Source: Microbacteriaceae bacterium
Lineage (GTDB): Bacteria; Actinomycetota; Actinomycetes; Actinomycetales; Microbacteriaceae
DNA length: 12,267 nt
Reading direction: 5' to 3'
Assembly (NCBI GenBank): GCA_012719255.1
Contig: JAAYAS010000108.1
Coordinates: 1-12,267, forward strand
Position 1 is the stretch's first letter, and each line of letters starts with the position of its first letter. Shown in pieces: positions 7,317 to 12,267 of this stretch. The notes beneath the pieces are model-generated. The model was not told the DNA's origin and searched no databases. It saw only the letters and a program-made list of their open reading frames with translations. The position numbers and the translations under genes are program-made.

Positions 7317-7670
7317 ATGGAAATCATCCGCTGGATCCTGCTCATCCTCCACTTCGTCGGCATCGCCGCCCTCTTCGGCGTCTGGTTCTCGCAGCTCAAG
7401 GCGATCCCCGCCGGCCAGGCCCGCATCCTCCCCGGCATGATGCACGGCGCGTGGACGATGCTCATCACCGGCCTCGGCCTGGTCACCTACCTCGAGCTCG
7501 CGACCGACGCCGAGATCAACCACATGAAGATCGGCATCAAGCTGCTCGTGCTCATCGCGATCGTCGTGCTCGCGCTCGTCAACCGCAAGAAGGAGCGCGT
7601 CTCGGCCGGCGTCATGTGGGCGATCGGCGGCCTCACGCTGCTGAACATCGCGCTCGCCGTCATCATGTAG
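7317..7670 (+). CDS. Small four-helix membrane protein, function unknown
   Basis: I do not recognise a characterised family. The 117-residue protein is almost all membrane: hydrophobic stretches near residues 4-24, 43-60, 72-89 and 95-116, with the only strongly charged loop (NRKKER, 89-94) between the last two and probably cytoplasmic. There is no cleavable signal peptide, as the first helix is kept. His12 inside helix 1, His43 at the start of helix 2 and His69 before helix 3 could bind a metal or haem, but this is only a guess. The leaderless-type promoter supports the start at 7317, and no upstream start in this frame is better placed. Its own promoter and the terminator after it make it a single-gene unit. 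Confidence 0.8.
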   Translation: MEIIRWILLILHFVGIAALFGVWFSQLKAIPAGQARILPGMMHGAWTMLITGLGLVTYLELATDAEINHMKIGIKLLVLIAIVVLALVNRKKERVSAGVMWAIGGLTLLNIALAVIM

Positions 7671-7701
7671 CGCCCGCGCACCCGCGCCCCGCGCGCATCC
7701 C

Positions 7702-7743
7702 GAGAACGGCCGTCCCCCACCGGGCGGCCGTTCTCCGGTTTCC
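7702..7743 (+). terminator. Intrinsic terminator after the small membrane protein gene
   Basis: GAGAACGGCCG (7702-7712) pairs perfectly with CGGCCGTTCTC (7725-7735). The 12-nt loop can tighten by CCC/GGG pairing. The tail CCGGTTTCCC is T-poor but of the kind seen after actinobacterial terminators. Confidence 0.7.
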
Positions 7744-7783
7744 CGGGGCGGCCGCGGGCGGCGCGCGTTGCGGCGATGCCGAG

Positions 7784-7813
7784 TTGCCGCGGAGCGCAGG
7801 TGTCAACTAGCGT
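7784..7813 (+). promoter_or_regulatory. Promoter of the HTH-ABC operon
   Basis: TTGCCG (7784-7789), an 18-nt spacer and TAGCGT (7808-7813) form the most complete -35/-10 pair in the window. The ATG at 7821 follows the -10 box by 7 nt, so the transcript is probably leaderless. Confidence 0.6.
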
Positions 7814-7821
7814 TGACGTCA
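7802..7821 (+). promoter_or_regulatory. Overlapping palindromes at the HTH gene start (candidate operator)
   Basis: GTCAAC-TAGC-GTTGAC (7802-7817) is a perfect 6-bp inverted repeat with the -10 box inside it. It overlaps a second perfect palindrome, TGACGTCA (7814-7821), which covers the predicted transcription start and the A of the start codon. A protein bound to either would block RNA polymerase. The HTH protein encoded just downstream is the obvious candidate, but binding is inferred only from position. Confidence 0.5.
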
Positions 7822-8024
7822 TGCTGAAGCAGGCACCCCCGGGCGAGCGCGACGAGCCGCTGCGCCGCATCGAGCAGCTCGTCGAGCAGCAGCGCGCCGT
7901 CGAGCGCGAGCTCAACGCCGAGGTCCGCCGCGCCCACCTCGCCGGCTGCACCTGGACCGCCATCGCCCACTGCCTCGGCGTCACCCGCCAGGCCGCCCAC
8001 AAGAAGTACGGAAAGCGCACGTGA
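7821..8024 (+). CDS. Small helix-turn-helix DNA-binding protein
   Basis: A 67-residue protein with an amphipathic, charged first half (residues 10-38, likely a helix used for dimerisation) and a helix-turn-helix at about 44-60 (TWTAIAHCLGVTRQAAHKK). The second helix, VTRQAAHKKYG, is of the type common in small actinobacterial HTH proteins and in the terminal HTH of larger regulators. There is no sensor domain. The start at 7821 is preferred over an in-frame ATG at 7776, because the promoter lies between them. Its stop overlaps the start of the ABC transporter gene by four bases (GTGA), so the two are translated in tandem and it probably controls that transporter and its own gene. A DNA-binding role is likely; the target is inferred. 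Confidence 0.82.
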   Translation: MLKQAPPGERDEPLRRIEQLVEQQRAVERELNAEVRRAHLAGCTWTAIAHCLGVTRQAAHKKYGKRT

Positions 8025-10051
8025 CCGACGCCGCCCCCGCATCCCCCGCCTCGAACCCCGCCGCCGCGCCCACCGCATCCGGCCACGGGCCCGCCGACGG
8101 CCCCGAGCCCGCGCCCCGCCGGCGCCGCGGCGGACCGTTCGCGCGCCGCGACCACGCCGGCCCGCGCGCCTCGCTGAAGCAGCTGTGGCCCTACCTCTTC
8201 GCCGACAGGCGGATGATGGGCCTCATCGTCGCGATCTCGATCGTCGGCAGCGCCTTCTCGCTCGCGCAGCCGCTGCTCATGGGCCTGCTCATCCAGCAGG
8301 TCGAGCAGGGCGCGTGGCAGGCGTGGATCGTCTGGGCGCTCGTCGCCGTCGTCGTCGGCCACGCCCTCCTCAGCGGCCTGCAGCACTTCCTGCTGCAGCG
8401 CACCGGCGAGCGCATCGTGCTCGACGCCCGCCGCAACCTCATCCGCAAGCTCTTCCACCTGCCGATCAGCGAGTTCGACGCGCGCCGCACCGGCGACCTC
8501 GTCAGCCGCGTCGGCAGCGACACGACGCTGCTGCGCGCCGTGCTCACGCAGGGCCTCATCGAAGCGATCGGCGGCGTGCTCACGTTCATCGGCGCGGTCA
8601 TCGCGATGCTCTGGCTCGACTGGGTGCTCTTCCTCGTCACCTTCGCCTGCGTCGCCGTCTCGCTCGTCGTCGTCATCGGCCTGTCGAGCCGCGTCATGGC
8701 CGCCTCGGCCGCCGCGCAGGAGAAGGTCGGCGAGCTCACCGCCGCCACCGAGCGGGCGATCTCGGCGATGCGCACCCTGCGCGCCTCGGGCGCCGTCGAG
8801 CGCGAGCACGACCGCGTCGTCGAGGATGCGGTCGGCGCCTACCGGCGCGGGCTCGACATCGCCGCGATCTCGGCGGTGATGGTGCCGGTGTCGACCCTCG
8901 CGCTGCAGCTCTCGCTCGTGCTCGTGCTCGGCATCGGCGGCGTGCGCGTCGCCGCCGGCGACCTCACGATCGCCGCGCTCATCTCGTTCATCATGTTCCT
9001 GTTCATGATGATCGCGCCGCTCGCGCAGATGTTCGGCGCGATCTCGGCGGTCGCCTCGGCGCTCGGCGCGCTCGGCCGCATCGAGGAGATCGCCTCGCTG
9101 CCCGACGAGACCGCCGCCGACGCCGCGTTCGCGCCGCGCGTCGCCCTCGTCGGCCCGGCGAACGCCGGCGCGGCGCCCGAGGCGCCCGCGCTCGAGTTCG
9201 ACGCGGTCTCGTTCCGCTACCCCGAGCGGGTGGTGCGGGCCGCGCAGGCGAAGCAGGATGCCTCCGGGCGCTTCGACCGCTACGTCACCGCCACCGGGCG
9301 GCGCGCGCGGAAGGCCGCCGAGGAGCTGCTGCGCATCGACGACACCGCGCCGGTCGAGTCGCCGCTCGTGCTCGACGGCGTGTCGTTCGCGGTGCCGCGC
9401 GGCGCGAAGGTCGCGCTCGTCGGCCCCTCGGGCGCCGGCAAGTCGACGACGCTCGCGCTCATCGAGCGGTTCTACGACCCGATCGCCGGCGCCGTGCGGC
9501 TCGGCGGCGTCGACCTGCGCTCGATCGACCGCCGCGAGCTGCGCGCCCAGCTCGGCTACGTGCAGCAGAACTCCCCCACCCTCGCCGGCACGCTCGGCGA
9601 CAACCTGCGGCTCGGCCGGCCCGACGCGAGCGACGACGAGTGCGCCGCGGTGCTCCGCGAGGTGAACCTCGGCGGCGTGCTCGACCGCTCGCCGCTCGGC
9701 CTCGACGCACCGGTCGGCGAGGCGGGCGTGCGGCTCTCGGGCGGCGAGCAGCAGCGGCTCGCGATCGCCCGCACGCTGCTCGCGGCGCCGCCGGTGCTGC
9801 TGCTCGACGAGTCGACCTCGGCGCTCGACGGCGCGAACGAGGCGATGATGCGCGACGCGATCGACCGCGTCGGCGAGGGCCGCTCGATGGTGATGATCGC
9901 CCACCGGCTGTCGACGGTGATCGACGCCGACGAGATTGTCGTGCTCGACCGCGGCCGGGTCGTCGGCCGCGGCCCCCACGCCGAGCTCGTCGACGCCTCG
10001 CCGCTCTACCGCGAGCTCGCCCAGCACCAGCTGCTCGCCCCGCGCGACTGA
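8021..10051 (+). CDS. ABC exporter, fused transmembrane and ATPase domains
   Basis: A 676-residue half-transporter of the exporter type (TMD then NBD), expected to work as a dimer; no partner gene is adjacent, so a homodimer is likely. The substrate is unknown. Residues 1-48 are Ala/Pro/Arg-rich and disordered. Six membrane helices lie near 64-92, 101-125, 178-198, 200-222, 280-305 and 315-338. The ATPase domain starts at about 390: A-loop Y400, Walker A G468-PSGAGKST, Q-loop in GYVQQNSP, signature L572-SGGEQQ, Walker B ending at D596 with catalytic E597, and H-loop H628, so it looks fully active. An unusual insertion of about 43 residues, near 405-447, separates the A-loop from the strand before Walker A. 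The start is GTG at 8021, overlapping the HTH stop. Confidence 0.92.
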   Translation: MTDAAPASPASNPAAAPTASGHGPADGPEPAPRRRRGGPFARRDHAGPRASLKQLWPYLFADRRMMGLIVAISIVGSAFSLAQPLLMGLLIQQVEQGAWQAWIVWALVAVVVGHALLSGLQHFLLQRTGERIVLDARRNLIRKLFHLPISEFDARRTGDLVSRVGSDTTLLRAVLTQGLIEAIGGVLTFIGAVIAMLWLDWVLFLVTFACVAVSLVVVIGLSSRVMAASAAAQEKVGELTAATERAISAMRTLRASGAVEREHDRVVEDAVGAYRRGLDIAAISAVMVPVSTLALQLSLVLVLGIGGVRVAAGDLTIAALISFIMFLFMMIAPLAQMFGAISAVASALGALGRIEEIASLPDETAADAAFAPRVALVGPANAGAAPEAPALEFDAVSFRYPERVVRAAQAKQDASGRFDRYVTATGRRARKAAEELLRIDDTAPVESPLVLDGVSFAVPRGAKVALVGPSGAGKSTTLALIERFYDPIAGAVRLGGVDLRSIDRRELRAQLGYVQQNSPTLAGTLGDNLRLGRPDASDDECAAVLREVNLGGVLDRSPLGLDAPVGEAGVRLSGGEQQRLAIARTLLAAPPVLLLDESTSALDGANEAMMRDAIDRVGEGRSMVMIAHRLSTVIDADEIVVLDRGRVVGRGPHAELVDASPLYRELAQHQLLAPRD

Positions 10052-10095
10052 ACCGGGCGCGAGCCGGCCTCCGGGCGGGTCCCGCCGCATCCGCC

Positions 10096-10101
10096 TACCC
10101 T
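10096..10101 (+). promoter_or_regulatory. Probable -10 box for fdhD
   Basis: TACCCT places transcription start near 10108, with a leader of about 23 nt that holds the AGGAG ribosome site. Just upstream, GGCGGG and CCCGCC (10074-10086) form a tight dyad around one base, near the expected -35 position. Confidence 0.5.
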
Positions 10102-10130
10102 GGAGCGACCGCCTCGAGACAGGAGCCGAC

Positions 10131-10952
10131 ATGGGACGGGTCACCCAGCGCCGCCGCGCGCTCGTCGTGCGCGCCGACGGCAGCGCGACGCCGCGCCGCG
10201 AGACGCTCGCCGGCGAGGAGCCGCTCGAGATCCGCGTGAACGGCCGGCCGCTCGCCGTCACGATGCGCACCCCCGGCGACGACTTCGACCTCGTCGCCGG
10301 CAACCTCGTCAGCGAGGGCTTCGTCGGCCGCGCCGACGAGCTCGCCGTGATGCGCTACTGCGGCGGCGCGGTCGTCGACGGCACGAACACCTACAACGTC
10401 ATCGAGGCGTCGGTGCTCGGACTCGACCCCGCCTCGATCGCCGAGCGCCGCGTCGTCACCACCTCCGCCTGCGGCGTGTGCGGCACCACCTCGATCGACG
10501 AGGTGCGCCGGCAGTCGCGGTTCGGCGCGCACGAGCCCGAGCCGCGGATCCCCGTGCCGGTGCTGCTCTCGCTGCCCGATCGGCTGCGCGCCGAGCAGGA
10601 GCTGTTCGACTCGACCGGCGGGCTGCACGCCGCCGGACTCTTCGACGCCGCCGGCGAGCTGCGCTGCGTGCGCGAGGACGTCGGCCGGCACAACGCCGTC
10701 GACAAGGTCGTCGGGTGGGCGCTGCGCGACGACCGGCTGCCGCTGCGCGGCACCGTGCTGCAGGTGTCGGGCCGGGCCTCGTTCGAGCTCGTGCAGAAGT
10801 GCCACCTCGCCGGCATCCCGGTGCTCGCCGCGGTGAGCGCGCCCTCGTCGCTCGCGGCCGACCTCGCCGAGGAGGTCGGCATCACGCTCGTCGGGTTCTC
10901 GCGCGGCGACCGCGCCACGGTGTACACCCACCCCGAGCGCGTCGAGGCCTGA
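10131..10952 (+). CDS. fdhD: Formate dehydrogenase accessory sulfurtransferase FdhD
   Basis: FdhD passes sulfur from the cysteine desulfurase IscS to the bis-molybdopterin-guanine-dinucleotide cofactor, a step needed for active formate dehydrogenase. The 273 residues match the family length. The sulfur-carrying C-x2-C is present as C114 and C117 in TSACGVCG, and the conserved stretch REDVGRHNAVDK (D183 to H187 at its core) and SGRASFELVQK follow in order. GNLVSEGF near residues 57-64 is also typical. The start at 10131 has AGGAG (10121-10125) five bases upstream. No formate dehydrogenase gene is in the window. The neighbouring MoeB-like gene supports a molybdenum-cofactor locus. Confidence 0.95.
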   Translation: MGRVTQRRRALVVRADGSATPRRETLAGEEPLEIRVNGRPLAVTMRTPGDDFDLVAGNLVSEGFVGRADELAVMRYCGGAVVDGTNTYNVIEASVLGLDPASIAERRVVTTSACGVCGTTSIDEVRRQSRFGAHEPEPRIPVPVLLSLPDRLRAEQELFDSTGGLHAAGLFDAAGELRCVREDVGRHNAVDKVVGWALRDDRLPLRGTVLQVSGRASFELVQKCHLAGIPVLAAVSAPSSLAADLAEEVGITLVGFSRGDRATVYTHPERVEA

Positions 10953-10954
10953 GC

Positions 10955-10978
10955 GCGGCCGGCCGCCGCGGGGCCCCG
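10955..10978 (+). repeat. Two adjacent perfect palindromes after fdhD
   Basis: GCGGCCGGCCGC (10955-10966) and CGGGGCCCCG (10969-10978) are each fully self-complementary and stand two bases apart, just after the fdhD stop. They may help end transcription or may only reflect the extreme GC content. No T-run follows. Confidence 0.3.
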
Positions 10979-11042
10979 ACCCCACCGCCGAGCGGTTCAC
11001 GCGGCCGCCCCGGTGCGGTGCGGCGGTGCTGCGGCCCTTCGA

Positions 11043-11132
11043 GAGCGATGGGCCTCGGCGGCTCGGTGCGTTCGCATCGAGCCGCCGCGACGGCGTGCGA
11101 CGGTCGTGACCGACCCGCAGGGGCCATCGCTC
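11043..11132 (+). ncRNA. Candidate structured element, three-way-junction fold, between fdhD and the MoeB-like gene
   Basis: P1 pairs GAGCGATGG (11043-11051) with CCATCGCTC (11124-11132) and, after one bulged G, continues for three more pairs (11053-11055 with 11121-11123). P2 follows at once: 14 pairs, 11056-11069 with 11074-11087, GTTC loop. P3 is TGCG (11096-11099) with CGCA (11116-11119) plus CGGT (11101-11104) with ACCG (11109-11112), CGTG loop. Both wobble pairs are G-U when read on the + strand and would be A-C mismatches on the other, which favours a + strand RNA. The MoeB-like promoter lies downstream, so this would be an fdhD 3' UTR element, a separate small RNA, or a DNA-level repeat. 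It matches no RNA family I recognise. The rest of the 228-nt gap shows no ORF of note. Confidence 0.4.
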
Positions 11133-11167
11133 CTGACGGGATGCCGGGCGGCCCCGGGCGGCACCGG

Positions 11168-11173
11168 TAGCCT
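11168..11173 (+). promoter_or_regulatory. -10 box for the MoeB-like gene, probable leaderless transcript
   Basis: TAGCCT is followed by 7 bases and the ATG at 11181, the fourth case of this spacing in the window. No Shine-Dalgarno is visible, which fits a leaderless start. No clear -35 box is seen. Confidence 0.6.
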
Positions 11174-11180
11174 GTCGGCC

Positions 11181-12267
11181 ATGACCGCGCACCCCCTCGA
11201 CGACGCCGCCCGCGAGCGGCAGGCCCGCCACGCGCGCCTGCTCGGCTACGGCGCGCCCGGGGTCGAGCGCACCGCGCGGGCCCGGATCGTCGTCGTCGGC
11301 GCGGGCGGCCTCGGCGCGCCGGCCCTGCGCGTGCTCGCGGGCGCCGACCTCGAGCGGCTCACCGTGATCGACGACGACCGGGTCGACCGCACGAACCTCG
11401 CCCGCCAGACCCTCTACACCGAGCTCGACGTCGGCCGCGGCAAGGCCGAGGCCGCGGTCGCGGCGCTGCGCCACTTCGCGCCCCGCACCGAGCTGCGGGC
11501 GGTCGCGATGCGGCTCGGCGCCGGCAATGCGCGCGGACTGCTGCGCGGCGCCGATGCGGTGCTCGACACCACCGACGACTGGCCGACCCGGTTCGCCGTC
11601 GCCGATGCCTGCCGCGAGCTCGGGATCCCGCTCGTCTGGGGCAGCGTGCTCGCCTGGGACGGCCTGCTCACGACCTTCGCGCCCGGCGGCCCCGGGCTCG
11701 ACGACCTCGTCGACCGGTCGACCCAGCTCGCCGCTCCCCCGCGCGATTGCGCCGCGGCGGGCGTGTTCGCGCCGCTGTGCGCCGAGATCGCGGCGGCGAT
11801 GGCCGGCGAGGGGCTGCGGCTCGCGGCCGGGCTCGCGCCGCTGCTCGTCGGCCGGGTGCGCTCGTGGGATGCGGCGCGCGGCACGGTGCGCGAGCTGCCG
11901 CTGGTCGCGCGCGACGAAACCCGGGAGTCGAGCGGCGAGCGGGCCGCGGATGCGGGCGGGGAGCCGGCGGGCGCGCCCGCCCGAACCGACGCGTCGGTTG
12001 CGCCGGACGACTTCGAAGGGCTGGTGCCGGGAGGCGCGTCGCCCGCGCCGGGCGGCGGGTCGTCCGAGTCGGGCAGCGGGTCGCCGGAGCCGGGCAGCGG
12101 ATCGCCGGTGCCGAGCGGCAGGTCGTCCCCGCCGGACAGCGCGTCGTCCGTGCCGGGCGGCGTGCCGCCGGTGCCGGGCGGCGGGTCGTCGATGGACGAG
12201 CCGCCCGTCACCGGGCCGATCCCGACCGGGCAGGCGGGTTCGCGCCGCCGGCGGCTGTCGGACGCGA
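11181..12267 (+). CDS. MoeB/ThiF-family adenylyltransferase with Pro/Gly/Ser linker (3' end outside window)
   Basis: An E1-like enzyme; MoeB activates the C-terminus of MoaD for molybdopterin synthesis and ThiF does the same for ThiS. The frame has no stop through the window end (362 residues). Visible: the nucleotide-binding G40-AGGLGAP, D64-D66, N72 and R75 in NLARQ, K88 in DVGRGK, TTDDWPTRF (130-138), and C190 in DCAAAGV, the place of the conserved Cys in MoeB. Neither of the two CxxC pairs that bind structural zinc in E. coli MoeB is seen; where the second is expected (about residue 245) the chain passes instead into a disordered linker. That linker holds eight heptads (283-338). A further domain, perhaps rhodanese, may follow outside. 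The position next to fdhD favours a molybdenum-cofactor role over thiamine. Family is firm; exact role is inferred. Confidence 0.85.
   Translation, partial: MTAHPLDDAARERQARHARLLGYGAPGVERTARARIVVVGAGGLGAPALRVLAGADLERLTVIDDDRVDRTNLARQTLYTELDVGRGKAEAAVAALRHFAPRTELRAVAMRLGAGNARGLLRGADAVLDTTDDWPTRFAVADACRELGIPLVWGSVLAWDGLLTTFAPGGPGLDDLVDRSTQLAAPPRDCAAAGVFAPLCAEIAAAMAGEGLRLAAGLAPLLVGRVRSWDAARGTVRELPLVARDETRESSGERAADAGGEPAGAPARTDASVAPDDFEGLVPGGASPAPGGGSSESGSGSPEPGSGSPVPSGRSSPPDSASSVPGGVPPVPGGGSSMDEPPVTGPIPTGQAGSRRRRLSDA
12027..12194 (+). repeat. Tandem 21-bp repeat, eight units, inside the MoeB-like gene
   Basis: The sequence divides without gaps into eight 7-residue units: PGGASPA, PGGGSSE, SGSGSPE, PGSGSPV, PSGRSSP, PDSASSV, PGGVPPV and PGGGSSM. 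The consensus is Pro-Gly-Gly/Ser-Gly-Ser-Ser/Pro-x. At DNA level this is an imperfect 21-bp minisatellite, in frame, so unit loss or gain would only change linker length. Confidence 0.75.

Noticed and set aside
7776..7820. Upstream in-frame ATG for the small HTH protein
   Set aside because: The -35/-10 pair at 7784-7813 lies downstream of it, so it would not be in the transcript.
7487..10303. A 938-codon open frame on the minus strand opposite the HTH, ABC and fdhD genes
   Set aside because: Its translation is low-complexity Arg/Glu/Ala/Asp/His-rich sequence without domains, and it is antisense to genes with complete motif sets. Long false frames are normal at this GC content. The same holds for minus-strand frames at 1348-2565, 2096-3727, 3484-4815, 5560-7215 and 10095-11474.
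11043..11167. Structured region as a riboswitch controlling the MoeB-like gene, such as a molybdenum-cofactor type
   Set aside because: The probable -10 box (11168-11173) lies after the structure, and the transcript seems leaderless. I also see no match to the known molybdenum-cofactor riboswitch layout.
11414..12211. Minus-strand open frame of 265 codons that also reads as a heptad Gly/Asp/Pro repeat
   Set aside because: A 21-bp repeat gives a heptad in any frame. The + strand carries the ThiF/MoeB core in one unbroken frame with a good promoter, so the minus frame is a shadow.
1..12267. CRISPR arrays, tRNA or rRNA genes, insertion sequences, phage attachment sites
   Set aside because: No regularly spaced direct repeats, no tRNA cloverleaf with CCA-type end, no rRNA-like sequence and no transposase or integrase reading frame were seen on either strand.

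Overview
The window is very GC-rich, nearly every codon ends in G or C, and all genes lie on the + strand. The gene content (a SdhB whose third [2Fe-2S] ligand position is Asp, a polyprenol-phosphate-mannose-synthase-like enzyme, FdhD, and many TANNNT boxes exactly 7 nt before an ATG) points to a high-GC actinobacterium, most likely of the Microbacteriaceae. The genus cannot be read from the sequence. Most of the window is ordinary housekeeping chromosome. No tRNA, rRNA, CRISPR, transposase or phage gene was seen.

Layout. (1) 1-2250: the 3' part of sdhA, then sdhB, closed by a strong intrinsic terminator. This is the catalytic half of succinate dehydrogenase. (2) 2251-3715: a hairpin repeat, a promoter and a YihY/BrkB-type membrane protein gene. 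(3) 3716-4692: a hairpin over the yihY stop codon, a G-run cluster, a probable leaderless promoter, xth (exonuclease III) and a second copy of the dispersed hairpin repeat. (4) 4705-7227: a probable three-gene operon of trpS, a GT2 polyprenol-monophosphomannose synthase (overlapping trpS by ATGA) and a stand-alone ribA. (5) 7304-7745: a 117-residue four-helix membrane protein of unknown function with its own promoter and terminator. (6) 7784-10051: a two-gene operon of a 67-residue HTH protein and a TMD-NBD ABC exporter (GTGA overlap), driven by a promoter whose -10 box lies inside a perfect inverted repeat. (7) 10096-12267: fdhD, a 228-nt gene-free stretch that can fold into a compact three-way junction, and a MoeB/ThiF-type adenylyltransferase gene that runs off the window. 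Both flanking genes fit molybdenum-cofactor and formate-dehydrogenase maturation.

The points most worth a second look are the three-way-junction fold between fdhD and the MoeB-like gene; the MoeB-like protein itself, which lacks the usual zinc-binding CxxC pairs and carries a regular heptad Pro/Gly/Ser repeat after its catalytic domain; the HTH/ABC operon with overlapping palindromes at its transcription start; a roughly 43-residue insertion in the ABC ATPase domain before Walker A; and a strand-symmetric preference for GATGC/GCATC visible in codon choice. I found no clear previously undescribed multi-gene system. All structure and promoter calls were made by eye.
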